Positions 1 to 13,724 of a stretch of 64,000 bases of DNA are shown here, one piece after another. The DNA comes from Carallia brachiata. Lineage: Eukaryota; Streptophyta; Magnoliopsida; Malpighiales; Rhizophoraceae. Numbering within the stretch: position 1 is the stretch's first letter; each line of letters starts with the position of its first letter. The stretch lies in assembly GCA_021464245.1 (NCBI GenBank), contig JADCRB010000124.1, positions 310,001 to 374,000 of the forward strand, in the 5' to 3' direction. Below the pieces are notes generated by a model. That model ran no database searches and had not been told where the DNA came from. It worked only from the letters and a program-made list of their open reading frames with translations. Both the position numbers and the translations under genes were made by a program.

Positions 1-2565
1 AATTTATTTATTTTTTAAAAAATTAAATCATCAAAGGATATATATTATTTTGGTCATACTTAAGAAATCTCACAAAATATTTTTTTAATATTATTTTCTC
101 TCTTTTTTTTAGTGAATTTAAAAAAAAAAAATTCTTTTCCATCAAACATGAAACCTCCTCTTTTCCTTCTGTACTCTAGTATAATTAGTCAGAATATCAC
201 ATATCACTTTTCTTGTTAGGTCTAATTCCAAAAATTTTTGGCATCTATTGGTTGAATTTTTTTTTCCAAAGAATAGTTAAGTCGATTAGGTGATTTTTAA
301 ATTTTTTTTTCAAAATAATTCCAAATATATCTTAAATCGACATAGTATTTTATTTATCCATAAATATAAGAGGAGGCACATCGCAATTGGAGGAAGAATA
401 TTTAAATTAAAGTCTGCTTATAAAGACATAGCTTATTCTGATTTTTGAAATATATACTTCTTCCACATTTTATAAAGATATATATTTCTTCTACATTTTG
501 ATATACTGAAAAAAAGAGTATACATTTTTTCATGACTAATTTAGCTTTGGTTTAGTAAAGAAGCCATATTTGTACCCAATTTTGTATTTTTTTTAATGGT
601 AATTGTTATTGACACACCCCAAAACTCTGCATGCACACACCTTTCAAAGTAAATGTAGGATCTATAATATTATTTGGTGCGTGTACGAAGTGTTTTGGAC
701 GTGTAAATAAACAACACCCTTTTTTAATAGGTATAGAGAGTTTGTCAATCAATCGAAGAAACACGTATCGTATGTACCAAAGAAAACTGTATTTTTGCCA
801 AACAAACAATGTGGGTCAAAGGTCCAACCTTTCCGAATAAAACCAAATCTGGTCGGCTCTGGACGACGGGGGAGTCCAACACAATACTGAATAGTAAATA
901 CTGGTAGTAGCTAAGCTAGCCTTCCAGTCCCTCTCCCTCCCGTCTAATCAAAAAATGAATCACAAAGTGCCCATCAACCGGACAAAGACAACACACTTTA
1001 TGTGTGGACCATTGGTCCATTTGCTTGGCCGATACTCGAGCTTGGAGTGGAGATAATGACCTTACCTCAAAAAAATAAAAAAAGGGCAAGTGGCGATGGC
1101 CACGAAATGACACTGACTTATGGAGTGTTCTTCTGCCACGTCGCCGGTCACGTTGCTTTTGTACCGTGCAATGGCAATGTGGCGGCAGTTTGGAGGGTCG
1201 GTTGGAGGTCATTTTATGTGTGAGTTCTGTTTTTTTTTTTTTTTTTTAATAATAAAATCAATATAGCAACACAATTCTATTTTATAATATTCAATAACTT
1301 ATTTATTTTTATATTAACAGCTTCAAGTTTGTTACAATGAAATTGGATTAAATATGCTAACAAACATAACAGTTCACCGGAAACGGGCCAAAAGCACATT
1401 TCAACACTCCACTTGGAAACTGGTCCATGCCAGCATGACTTGATCGACGGAAGGCCTTGCTATAGTTACTCCAGTTCCGCCCCTTCCCCTCCTTCCTGGC
1501 ACCCCAACAACATATTGGGGCTCCTAATGACGCTCTTCTCTCTCTCTCTCTCTCGCTATCGCTGTTTTTTTTTTTTTTGGGGGGGGGCTGATAAATTCAC
1601 TGCACTTTGTTGCAAAAGTAGATCCGAATGGACCTATCTGTTGAGGGATTATTTCGTGCCATGCTGGGCTTAGAGTTGGCATAGGCCCAATGACTTTTTA
1701 AGGCTGGCTGATTAACAAGAGAAGAACCGAACTAGAGGTGTCCAATTACAAAACATCTCTAAACTGAACATGTTCAGTTCATCGTCCTTCTTCCAATCAA
1801 AAGGAGATAAAATTGGTAAGGTAACCATACCATAATATCCTGAAAAGCAATTCCCAGTTTCAATAAAGACTTTCCCCGAGGAAACTATAGCCGAGTAATT
1901 AAAGACACTTGTTGATAACACACATCCAATGTTCTTCTTGCTGTTCCTAGTTCCTACTCTAGCTTTATTATTTCATTTCCTGTTCCGTTTTGACTGTGTT
2001 TCATGAATGCACTTCTATGTGCTGCTAAGCTGTAAGTTTCTGTAAAAAGAAATAAAAAAAGAACAATTAAAACAGATTATTTCAATCTGCTGTCCTTGTA
2101 AGTTCTAATGGGCATTAAATTTTGGCTGGAATGGATAATTAATGCTTCCATTTACTTACCTTGGGCCATAATCAAGGCCTGTTCAAAATCTTCATTTATT
2201 CCATGTTGTTTCGAGGCAACTCGATCCAATTTTTGTTTCTTTTTTTTTTTTTTTGTTTTTGGGTACAGCGATCCAAATTTGATTTCAGAAAGCAATAGAT
2301 GATTGTGTTTCGGTGGCCTCATTAATAGAGAAATACTATTGGTATGTCTTCTCGTTTGGTGGACTGTAGATTATAAATCCCGATCAAAGTCAAACGGTGC
2401 CAACGCATTCAATATAATTCCTCATTTTATACCTAAAGGAATCTGGAACGAAATTCTTAGGAGAGTTGTATGCGGTGGGACAACAAATCCAAAAGCCTAC
2501 AAACATTGCATACCCGCCATGCATGTAAAACAACTGCATTTTTCTTTGATGAGAAAGCCGTCAAA

Positions 2566-2602
<37 letters not shown>

Positions 2603-3060
2603 TGTATGGGAAAAGTCAAAGCAATATATTTGGTTGTTAATGTAGTTTTGTGACGACATTGAGCAATTTTTTTTTCTTATGTTTTATATTTAATCATATA
2701 CTTATCTATAATTTTAATCTCATTTTCTTATTATTTAAAATTAAATATTTTTTTCTAAATACGTAATAAAAAAATGATAATAATAATAATAATAATGATA
2801 AAATTACATAAACACCCTTAATAAGATATAAAAAAATATATAATTAATCTATCAATTTATTTTGTTAAATATAATATATTTTTTAACATTAAATATTTTA
2901 TATTATTACATGCTCACTACTTATTCACAGTTATATTATTATTTATAATTTTATTAATAATAATAAAAATAATGACAATATCGATAACGACGCCCTGAAA
3001 AACCAAAAAGTAACATTAACAACAACAGGAGATACTCGGGCGAGAAAACATCTCACCTCT
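1..3060. other. Intergenic AT-rich DNA, no gene seen
   Basis: No open frame here resembles a known protein. The stretch has long A and T runs, a (CT)n tract near 1535-1552 and a T run followed by eight G near 1566-1587. The GC-richer part at about 840-1230 has no convincing coding potential. The last few hundred bases, including purine-rich DNA up to 3232, probably hold the promoter and 5' leader of the ORMDL gene. Confidence 0.6.
2568..2599. repeat. (AT)n microsatellite
   Basis: Uninterrupted AT dinucleotide tract of about 16 units, likely length-polymorphic. Confidence 0.95.
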
Positions 3061-3232
3061 GACTTGGTCGCCATTTTCGTTCCTAAAAAATTGAAGGCAA
3101 ACTCCTCTTTCTCTGATTACCCCGGCGGCCCAGTCTTCATCTTCATCTTCATCTTCAACGAAAAAGAAAAAGAAAAATCAAAAAAGGAGAAAAAAAGGAG
3201 AGAGAAAAAAAAAAAAAAAAACACACACGAGT

Positions 3233-5914
3233 ATGTACGTGAGAGCGGTGCCGCCGACGGACGTGAACAGGAACACGGAGTGGTTCACGTACCCAGGCGT
3301 TTGGACAACGTACATCCTCATCCTCTTCGTTTCGTGGCTCATCGTCCTGTCCATCTTCGGCTGCTCCGCCGGCATGGCCTGGACCATCCTCCACCTCTCT
3401 CATTTCCTTGTCAGTTCTTCCTTCTTTTCCTTTCATTCTCTCTCATTTCTCTCTCGCATGTTTTATTAAAAAGACCAAAAAAAATGAACAAGAAAAAATT
3501 GAAGTCCTTTGTATTTGGTTCGTTTCATTGCTTGATTGCTGTGATTTTTATTTCTCGTTTCTATTTTAAAGATCTGTTCTTTTCGTTTGATATATATGAA
3601 AGGGCAGGATTTGGGTTTCTCCTTTTTTTTTTTTTTTTTTTTTCCCTTGGAAGGTCGAAGGTTGACCGAGCTTGTTATAACTTCTGGGGCTTTGGGGTAA
3701 TTGTTTGAATGGTGAAAGAAAGGACCCAGTGAATCGAAAGCCTCAATTTTTAAGGTTGAGGGCGGGATTCATTTAATGAATGGAATTGGATTTTGTTAGT
3801 TCAGAATAGATTTGAACATCTCTGTGAAGGTTTTGTGGTTGAGAAAGGTAAAACGCTCTTAGAGTTTATTAAAAACTTTACTTTTCTCTCCATTCCTCTC
3901 GCGGGTGCCTGTTATTTCTAAGAACTGCTCGATTGTAGCCGGTGGCCTAAGCCTAACTAGAGTTAGGTGTTGGTATGTGCATTGGATTCAGCCTGAATCT
4001 ACACAGTAAAGGGAACCAAATTGTGTGTCTTTGCGAGTTGTCAATAGCTTGGTGCGGCTTATTGACACAATTTGGATGTGCAATTCACTTTTACTAGAAC
4101 AGAATGAAATAAAGAATTATAGATCATGCCAGTAGTTACTCAATAACAGGATGGTGCCGATTATGGTAGTTAGGATTTGAGGACCCAGAGTACAGCTTGA
4201 TAGCTTATTCTTGAACTTCCACAGAGTTACCATCCGGTTTGATGGGGATGCGAAACTGTATATATTTTATCACACCAAGTGTGGATTACGAGTTGCAAAG
4301 TTGTTGTGCAACAACCATGCGTTTTACTAGGCTCTTAAAACTCAAGCTCCCAGTGTTAAATGTGTTTTCTTTTGTCCATGTTACACCATCAAAAGTAATC
4401 TTCATTCCAAAAGGGGAATTTATGTTATTCCATGAATTGCTGTTTATCTTGCTAAATGTGCTTGTCCCACCAAAAGATTTTGAGAAGAGATTAGCTTCTC
4501 GGTTTCCTTTTTGCATATTTAACCTCCTTGTTCTCATGTTTGCTACATATTCATGTAACTTGCAAGTTAATTTGCATATATCATTTCAGGTTACGTATCA
4601 CTTCTTCCACTGGAAGAAAGGAACTCCGTTTGCTGATGACCAAGGGATCTACAATGGGTTGACTTGGTGGGAACAAATAGAAAATGGCAAGCAACTCACA
4701 CGCAACAGGAAATTTTTAACTGTGGTACCTGTAGTCCTGTAAGTGCTTTCGTCCCCTACATAGGCCTTTAAATTTGTCATTGGAACATTATATATGAGCA
4801 TACTTATTTACAATAGCATTCATCCTTATTTCTTTTTTTTTGGTTGTTGCGTGGCATGATATCACAATTTCATGCTGAAAGTTCATTGATTGAAGTTATT
4901 GGGTAGTCAAAGCCACAATTCATGGTCATATACGTCTGCAAATATGTATAAGTCATTTTTTTTAATATTCTACATCCTGCAATGTGTTTACTTTTGGATG
5001 GTTAATCTTTGGTCTCTCACTCCCTGTACCCACAACAATCACCCAATGGGTGATTCGGCACAATATAAGAGCCATAATAGTATCACTTTCTTTGCATCTT
5101 GCTGGTTTTATTCCTCCCATAGTTGAGTTTGCTAATGTTTTAGTGGATTTCGGACATGCATGAGCCTCTTTTTTCCTTCTTAGTTGACCTTTCGTTGGGA
5201 TTAACTCAAATTCTCAAGTAGATGTCCAATCTGTATAATAATTATGGTGAGGTGATAGGTGGGGCACGAAAAAACTATTGTGTAAATTGTAAAAGCTTGA
5301 GCGTGAGTGGCAACTTTTCCATAGAAAAGAACAGTCACTAATCAAAGATTTTTCCAGTTACAGAAACCGTAGGAACAGTTGATCAAATAGCCCTGTCTCA
5401 TTTGGATTGATCTGAAAGCATAATTGACCCTTGCTTTTAATTTCACATTCTTATTTTTGACATTTTGACTTGATATACTCGGCCCACAAATATCCATTGA
5501 AGGCTTTAAAGAATCTTCTGTCACAATTCCTTCCAAAGGTTGTTACAGCTTTGTCACTAGCTAGCATTTCTCTCTCATGGTGACCAGGGCCCCTTTTCTC
5601 TGTTTTTTTTATTTTTTTGGGATAGAAGACTGCTAAGATAAGTTGAATTGAAATATCTGGGCTATTCATTGGTAATCACGTACTTGAAGCCTTCAGCCAT
5701 TAATTTTTCATTCTTCAAATCTAAATTGCTCTTAAGCAAAGGACCCATCCTGTTCTGCACCGTCTCATTTTGCAGGTATTTGATAGCCTCTCACACAACA
5801 GACTACCAGAATCCAATGCTTTTCTTCAACACATTGGCAGTATTTGTACTGGTGGTGGCCAAGTTCCCGCACATGCACAAGGTTCGCATATTCGGAATAA
5901 ATGCAGATCACTAA
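3233..5914 (+). CDS. ORMDL: ORMDL family protein, ER regulator of sphingolipid synthesis
   Basis: Three exons, 3233-3409, 4590-4738 and 5776-5914, join with GT-AG introns into a 154-residue protein, the usual plant length. It starts MYVRAVPPTDVNRNTEWFTY and keeps the family blocks YPGVWTTYI, HFFHWKKGTPF, GLTWWEQI, RNRKFLTVVP, SHTTDY and KFPHMHKVRIFGIN. Hydrophobic segments lie near residues 22-44, 55-65 and 105-135, as expected for a multi-pass ER membrane protein. ORM/ORMDL proteins bind and restrain serine palmitoyltransferase, the first enzyme of sphingoid base synthesis. The first ATG of the conserved N-terminus was chosen; it follows a purine-rich leader. Both introns exceed 1 kb and the second holds no other gene I can see. 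Assignment is firm; the paralogue number is not known. Confidence 0.95.
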
Positions 5915-8900
5915 CACCTCATAGGAGTTCATACTGGATACTCGGATGGCTTCAGTCACTAGTCTGAATATTTACACATTGCAAGATATTGATCATGTCC
6001 CTGTCAGATATTGAAAATTGAGGGTTATCATTATTTCTTTTTGTTTTTCTTTTCCTGAGATAAGATTATTATTTCTTGACAATAGAGGGTAATGCACCCA
6101 TGCGCAACAGGCCTGGAAATGGTCTGACTGACCATTTATAATGCAGGTGAAGTTTTGTCATCTGCTGTTATATGTTTACTTAATAGAAGCCAGAAAGTCT
6201 ATCCTAGTTTCCATCTCTGTTCTAACGAACTGTTGCGTTTTTTTTATCTTAATCTAACCTAATGTAACGGGGGTTTTGTATAGTCTAAACGCTGAATTAG
6301 ACTGAACCACTAGTTTAATGGTTTATTCAGCCCTGTCACAGAAAATGAGGAAACTAACCCATAAGGGTGCTAGAAGGCTTTTGCTATAGGTATCTGAAAG
6401 TGATGTATCTTCTGTTATTAATCAATTTTTTCCCTCATTTCTTTCCAATAAGGAATGGGAATGGAACTTTGGTTTTTGATTATAATCGACGTGTGCGTTG
6501 TGGAACAGATACTCAAGCCACTGGGAATGGTGACTCTGGCTTGAATTATATTAGTGGAACGTGCAAATTGCTACGTTTATGATTATGATTGTTCCAAGCG
6601 AAAAATAATTCTACATGGAAATTATTCGTATCCTTTAGTGGTATGGCGGTTGGACTAGTGGATTTTGAAATTAGCTCACCTGTCACTGCCAAAGAATCTG
6701 TCAATATCAGAGAAATTTTGCAGAATTCTGGTTGTGGCCAAAGATTACAGATAATACTCTGCACAGTCTGATGGCTATAGGAAGAATTGAGAGAACTTTG
6801 ATAATCTATTAACTGATGATGGGGATTCTTCGAACCCAAGTATATGAGCAAAAGGTCGTGTGCTGTGGCATTTCCACAATGTGGAGTCTCAGGGACGCCG
6901 TGGAATCATAAGTATTTTATTTAAGAGCATGGTACACTGCCTGAAATTTTTTGTCCGAGTTTTGGACAAATTGCAATGAATCTTTAATTTTCTATAATAA
7001 CGGTAGTTTTTTCTACCAAAAAAAAAAATTGACTTTTTTGTTACAAAAATATAATTGTAATCGCATAAAATTAAAAATATGTTGTAAGTGGGCAAGCCTC
7101 AGGTAAAAAATATTTCGGGCAATGTACTATTTCCCTTTATTTAATTAAGAACGCAAAAATTTCCAGAAAATTTTTTCCGTTTTAGCTTTTGAGTTTGCTC
7201 AAATTTTTATATATTTTTGTAGGAAAATTATGGCTATCACTTGAGAAACCGGTGACAATGTTCCAGAATGTCAACAATAATAACTTTTTTTATAAAAAAA
7301 AATCATGGTTTCACTTGTTCAGGTAAATTAACAGTATAATTTCCATTGTGATTTCTATAACTCTTTCTCTCTCTCTCTCTCCCCTGTGATCGATGTTCAT
7401 TATCGCAAGAGAGATACAAGACCAATATCCCTTACAATACAAACGATGCATATCTCAGAACTTTGAAAAACGGTATCGTTTCAATGTCGTTTTTCTCCGC
7501 GTAATTAGGTCGTTCCCTTTTATTATCTTTTTCTCTCTTTCTAAATGAAGTCCGTGAGATCAGACTTAAATTCTAAATCTCTCCTTAAATTTAGTAGTCA
7601 CTAATAGACTACACTCGCAGATTTGGTCTCCCCCCTATTTAGAGGGATAATAGTAATACACACACTGAGTATTATGAAATTTACTCTCTCGTGAGTCAAG
7701 TATAATAGCTCAACTTGAGGTGTGATACAATCAAGATAATCTTTCTTATAAAGATTGTGGGTGTCACTCTTATTTTTTTTATTTATCACTATATATTATT
7801 TTATTAGTACCATTTATAATTTTGTATGTGGTTAATATGTTTATTACTTTTTTTACATCATATAAAAATAGAATTAATTCATTAATGTGACGAATGACTA
7901 CCCAGCAAATTGGACCACTGTTTGGGTCCAGCCCCATTTTAAGAACTTTCGTAGTGCCAGCGTAACTTTGGCTACTGGTGGTGATGTATGGACCATGGAT
8001 AGTGATGGCGGGTTACTGCTTCTAAAAGACTAAAACATAGGATGCGGAAGCCATTGACAAACTATTCGTTTTATGCTGCATTAGGCACAATTCTAATTGT
8101 TGTGCATCAGTGGTTTTTTTTTTCTTTTTTTTCAAGCAAGCAGCCCCAAATGCGCTATGCTGGGAGGATCTCGGAGTGACACATATATGCACTCCGTACC
8201 GAAAGGGAGCGGAGGCGGTGCGCGACTGCTGTTCCGGTTATTTTTAATTCAGGAAGTCAGTAGTTTGGACTCTGGATCGAGTGTTAAGACTTCAGAACAA
8301 ATTAACAGCCTTGTCAAAGGATTATAAATTATAATAATCCTCACCTGTCATCATACAGAGTAAGACTGTAAGTGGTTTTTCCTTCACTAGCCCTACCTTT
8401 TCCGCAACCCCCTCTTGTTTTATTTTTTTTCTTAAATTCTTGAAGGCGAGAAGGGGTTACATATCAATGTGGACCAGATGGTCAGATGGATGGATTTCAA
8501 TTCCAAATAGCACATAGGAACCCGGAAAAGAATGAAAGGTAAGGTAAAATATTATAGGAAAAAATTAGATAGACGCAAAACAATATAGAAAAAGAATAAA
8601 CGTATAATTATTCATTAATTGTTTTGTATAATTAATTAATTAATATTTATAATGAAAATAAATATATTTTTATTAATTTTTTATTATAAATATTAATTAT
8701 ATAATTACATAATTATTATATATTTGTTCTATATCTCCGTAACGAGACTCTATACTAGAAGGATGCGTGGCCATAAACTAGACGTCCAAACTTGGCAAGA
8801 AAATGAAACCCCATGATCGAGGGTGGTGGTACATGTACATCTAAACATTTGGACAAGTATTATGCTGATGTACAGCACTAGTGGAATACAGCAAAGAAAC

Positions 8901-10074
8901 AAAACTGTCCTAATTTAATAAAATATATAACATAGTCTAGATCTAATGCACCGGACTTTAGTGGGGTGAATTATTCTCTTGCACACTTGCCAAGGAGAAT
9001 GTTTGTGGGTCCCAAAACCGAGAACCAAAGATAGGAGGAGTTGGCAGAACTTTCTCTTAATCTTTCAACTGGAATAAAGAAAAAAATGGGAAAAAAAAAA
9101 AATGAAGCAATGATCATTCCGGGAAATGGGGGCAATGTGGCTAAAAGTCTTCAAAAACTGTTTAGATATAGAAGCCGGTAGGTGAGCTTTCTGGCTGTGG
9201 CAGTTTTGGTGACTAAACAATCACAAACTTCAAATTGGAGGAGCTATATTGAAGAATTTTTTTGATTCAATTTCACCAGAAAGGTGAAAAGATTAGAGCT
9301 TCCTACCTGGATTAAACTTCTTTAAGTCCCACTTGCTTGAATTCAGCTTTTAATGTCTAGGAAGCATCTCATTCCTGATTAGACGACCATGAATTCAAAA
9401 CCTGTTCACAAAATATTTAAAAGGCAGAAACCAAAAGGGAAAGAAACAGACAATACAAATTTCAAGCCCACCATTAATTGTAACTCATCCAACGTTTTAG
9501 TAGAAAATTAACAATGACCAACTTCTCTAAATATAATTTGAGAGGAAAGTGATCATCATAAGTTAAGTCTTTCAGCCGCAGAACTCCTTACAAATTAACA
9601 CATTCTGTATCTTATTTTTCGCTATACCAAGCCAACCAATGACACATGAAAGTCAGTACCCCTTCTGCCCTGCCAGCTTTTCCTTCGGTGGTGACTTGAA
9701 GTGCATGCTGCACATCACAGTGCGCCTTTTCACTTCTTACCCAAAAGATTCTGGGCTCAGCTAGAGATTCTTTTCCTTCTGTTTTTACATAGGCTCCTGT
9801 ATCCCACATCACCCTCACTGAAGCTAAATCTAAAATAAGCTTCAAATTCCCATAGATTTAAAGCAAGGGGGATATTTAATTGAAACTAAACAAAGAAGCA
9901 AATAGAAAGAAACCCATGTATCCCTATCTGTTAAAAATGAAGAAATTCAAACAAGTCACCCACCTGAAAAAAAAAAAAAAAAACACTAAAAGCCAGAGAC
10001 CCAAAAGAGAAGAAAAGAAAAAGAAAGAGATTTAAAGATAACCCATGTTATTTTTCTTCTTCTTCTGCTTTAAC
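5915..10074. other. Intergenic region between ORMDL and Dof genes
   Basis: The first few hundred bases are probably ORMDL 3' UTR. The rest is AT-rich with a (CT)n tract near 7361-7382 and an AT-rich segment at about 8560-8760 with weak inverted symmetry. Frames of 60-80 codons (for example 6546-6851 and 9612-9845 on the minus strand) match nothing I recognise. The last part lies 3' of the Dof gene and may hold its 3' UTR. Confidence 0.5.
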
Positions 10075-11442
10075 TTACCACGATCCCCCACCTAACATCC
10101 CAGTCCAATATCCATTTGAATCTCCATTCTCTCTATTTTGCCCAATATCGTTAGTGCTTGAAACTTGCTTTAGATCTTCAAAAGGAAATAAAAGCCTCCC
10201 ACCAGTCTCTTGAACCCCCTGGAGACTCCCAAACCCACTTCCAAGCCCATCCAGGGAGAAATTCAAGGTTGGCTTGAAGTCTTGAAGAGGAAATCCAGAT
10301 GTATAGACTGCATGTGTATCTTGAACAGGCATAGGCATGAAAGAATTCAAACCCCTTGAAGAGACCCCAGTTAACAGTTCCAAAGCTGAAAGTTGAGATG
10401 TGGTGGGTGCAGAAGAAGGAGAAGAAGATATTTGGTTCTTCTTGTTGTTGTTGTTGTTTTCTATGCTAGGCACCTGAATCAGTTCAGAGAAACTCCTCAA
10501 ACCTTGAGTTGATGGAAAAGCAAGGTTTAGATCTTTGCCTTCATGGATCTTAGGGTTTAGAGCAGAAGCCTGTGACAAGTTTGATGACTGTGGTGTAACC
10601 AGATCAGGGAGTTTCTTGGAAGAAGAAGATGATGAAGAAGAAGAAGAAGCTGATGATCTCTTGTTCTTTCTTGAACCCCCACCCACAGGAATATTCCTGA
10701 GAGAACCACCTTCTGTCCAGTACCTTCTACAAGTCTTGCAAAAGTACCTAGGCTGTGTGAGACTGTAGTTGTTGTAATAACAGAACTTGGTGTTGGTTGA
10801 ATTGCACCTTGGGCAGTTCAAGGCTTGTTCTTTGTGTGGCCTTGCCTTCCTCTCTGCAACCGCTGCTGCAGCCTTTTGGGGTGTGTTTGTGACTATCTCT
10901 TCTAGTGGTTTCACCACTATCTCCTAAAATTAAATAAGGAAAGTAACAACCAAAATAAAAAAGGAACACTTGAAAGTAGACAGAAAGCAACCATGACTTG
11001 AAGATCAAAACAACTGAAGATTGAAAGAAAGAAAGAGAGAAAGATTTGGCAGTCAGACAAACAAACAGATAAAAACAATTTAGCTACTTTACACTTTTTC
11101 AAGGTTATATCAGCAGATAATAAAAAGGAAAAGAGAAATATAGCTCCCTTTTTTTTTTTTTTTACTTTTTATCACTTGAGCAAAAGATAGTGATAAAGTG
11201 CAGTAAGCTGATGAAGAACTGATAAACACTAAATCCAAATCATGAGTGGGAATTTGCACCATCCATGAACATGCAACCATCATCTTTTCACAAAAAGGAG
11301 AACCCAATAAAGGGGGGAAAAAAACAATAAAATTCAGCTCTAGATTAGCTATGTCTTCCATGAAAAGCCAAAAATTTTACAGAGATCAAAGAGCCAAACA
11401 ATAGATCTAATAATCTACCTGTGGCCACTGAGCAGTATCCAT
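10075..11442 (-). CDS. DOF: Dof zinc-finger transcription factor, DOF4.6/DOF1.8 type
   Basis: Two exons on the minus strand. Exon 1 (11419-11442) encodes only MDTAQWPQ. After a roughly 0.5 kb intron, exon 2 (10075-10923) continues in phase with [14 protein letters not shown]; total 290 residues. The Dof domain has the C-x2-C-x21-C-x2-C zinc ligands at about Cys45, Cys48, Cys70 and Cys73, followed by [18 protein letters not shown] and the basic RKNKR. Serine-, asparagine- and proline-rich regions follow. The C-terminal blocks LFPFEDLKQ and [12 protein letters not shown] match the vascular Dof group (Arabidopsis DOF4.6 and DOF1.8). These nuclear proteins bind AAAG sites. The tiny first exon is easily missed: reading exon 2 alone would suggest a non-ATG start. 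The upstream (GA)n tract may lie in the leader or promoter. The family call is firm; the exact orthologue is inferred. Confidence 0.95.
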
Positions 11443-11631
11443 GGATGAAAAGTTAAATTTGATGAAGATGAGAACACAAGAAGGGCGTCTCAAGGGACAG
11501 AAAAATCACTGCCTTCGAAATTGGTTTGAAAAGCAGGAAAAGGGATGTTTGGAGTGGTCTTGAGTAGAAGTTTAACGTACGTATCACCTTGCTTTATGGG
11601 TTGTGTATTGTGTAAAACAATTTGTGTTGAC

Positions 11632-11635
<4 letters not shown>

Positions 11636-11674
<39 letters not shown>
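11636..11674. repeat. (GA)n microsatellite upstream of the Dof gene
   Basis: About 19 GA units, roughly 190 bp upstream of the Dof start codon; it reads (TC)n on the coding strand. CT-rich tracts are common in plant leaders and core promoters, so a role in Dof expression is possible but not shown. Confidence 0.9.
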
Positions 11675-11678
<4 letters not shown>

Positions 11679-13540
11679 GCTCTAGTAGCATATCTATTAT
11701 TATATCTATGAGGCTACATGACCACTTCAAATGAAAGTGGGGAATATTTGCCTTTGCAAATAAGAGTGACTAATAACTATTCAATATTATAATAAAATAT
11801 TATATAACTATACTTAATAAAAATAAATAATACATAACATTATTTAATATTTTATTTATTTTTTATAAATTTAATTATTTAACAATTTATATCACTTTAT
11901 TACTAATTTAAAATTATTTTTTATGAATCAAGAAGTTTTTTCCACCAAAAATATTATATATATAAATTTTGGATACATTGCATGAAAGGCATGGCAGGGC
12001 TGCGGACTATGCTTGCATCCTGTAATGGTGGTTCTGCTGACCGAAAGCACTAGGGAAAATCTGATTGCTATGGCAGTTTTAAGGGTCAGCAAATTTCAGT
12101 CTTTTTTTTTTTTTTTTTTGTTATTCCTCTGTCTTCTTCTCTTTCTTCTTCTTCTTCTTCCTAGCTCCTCCTATTGGTTTAGAACTTCTGAAATTGACAA
12201 TCTACTTTTTTAGGGTTTCTATTTGAAGTAGTAACTAATTGATGAAAAAGAAGCACCGGTTTCTCAATTTCAAGGGCAGAGCATGCAACCCATGATAACG
12301 CTTTTGTGTAAAGTGCATAAATTCATTTAGAAGCAAAATTTACAAAAGAAGAACATCGCTGGTTGTAGGCTTGTAGCCATTTGATCAAATATTGGAGCAT
12401 ATAAATTACAGTCTGAATTAGGCTTCACTATTATATATGTGGGCTTCTCTTCATTAATTAGAGTAGTTTCTGACTACTCGAGCAACATAATTGACTCATC
12501 CCAAATTGCTATATTGCGCCTTGATTAGCAATAAGAATATGCTTCTATCCTAAATGCATCATTGATAATAGCATACAATTGTAGGCATCAAATATATGCA
12601 CACAACATCAAAAAGGGAACAAAGTCATTAATTGGTTAGTTCATGCAGCATATAAATTGACCGAAAAGGTTCTGTACTCAAGCAAATAATTCTATAGAAA
12701 CTGCGGAGTGAGGGCTCATAGGAATTCATGCAGAGCAAGGAATCAACAAATTCTCGTTGGATGAAAACAGATAATGGACACAACACAAAGAGTGCCTAAT
12801 TAATACTCTAAATAGTTTGAGACTAATTAGCGATGGATAATGAACTATTCCATTATCTCCTGCAATACACCCTTCTCGCACATGGAACCATCACCTTTTG
12901 TTATGAAATCACAATTAATTAGAAGGATGAAAACAGTATGGCTTTAAATTGTGTATTTATAAATTATTATACCAGACAAAGAATTTGACTTATATATGAA
13001 TATACTAGTTAATGTGTTATGATAAATAATATTTCTTGAAAAGCTTACTATCAATATATGTGTGCGTTCATGTGGGCTTGCACAGGAAACATGATTCTGC
13101 GATGTAATTACTTGTACATGATCAGCTCATACAGCTTTAAAATGGCATGGGAATCAAATATGGGAAATGGCAAGTTGAAAAAGGAAGCATCTCTAAATAG
13201 CAATTGACATATGGCCGTACAAACGTAATATGTAACAGCTGTTTAAGTCCTTAATTATGTATTAACCAATGGATGCACTTCTTTCACAAAATTCACTTTC
13301 TTTTTTTTTTTTAACTACTTTCACAAAATTCACTTGTTCTTATACTTCTATATCATTAGCATTTAGCATGAATATAAAATGTCACGAGAAGTTGTCTACA
13401 AAATTAAATATTTTGAATTCGAACGTGGGGTTAATTGACTATAAAAATTAATGTGAACCGTCCCTTTGATTCTACTCATAAATTTTTGAAAAAAAAAAAA
13501 GAAGAAAATCTATTAATATGAATAGGAGGTTTTTGTTATA

Positions 13541-13721
13541 GAATAATGATATATATTAGGAAAATAATATCATAAAATATCTTTTCTTTTATTATTTAAT
13601 GATATTAAAAAATTAATTATTATTTTATTATTTAATGATATTAAAAAATTAATTATTATTTTATAATTATAAATTTTAAAATATTTTATATTACTATTTT
13701 TTGTAATACATGATATTACTC
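13541..13721. mobile_element. Short palindromic AT-rich element (MITE-like), copy A
   Basis: The left end begins GAATAATGATATATATTA; the complement of the right end begins GAGTAATATCATGTATTAC, giving imperfect terminal inverted repeats. The element is about 180 bp and noncoding. Inside it a 36-bp segment is perfectly duplicated head-to-tail (13591-13626 and 13627-13662). Its ends resemble those of the elements at 18681 and 19623. Confidence 0.55.
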
Positions 13722-13724
13722 ATT

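Noticed and set aside
3064..3708. A 214-codon plus-strand ORF over ORMDL exon 1
   Set aside because: Wrong frame; its Lys/Phe-rich ends come from purine and pyrimidine runs. The ORMDL frame at 3233 is the conserved one.
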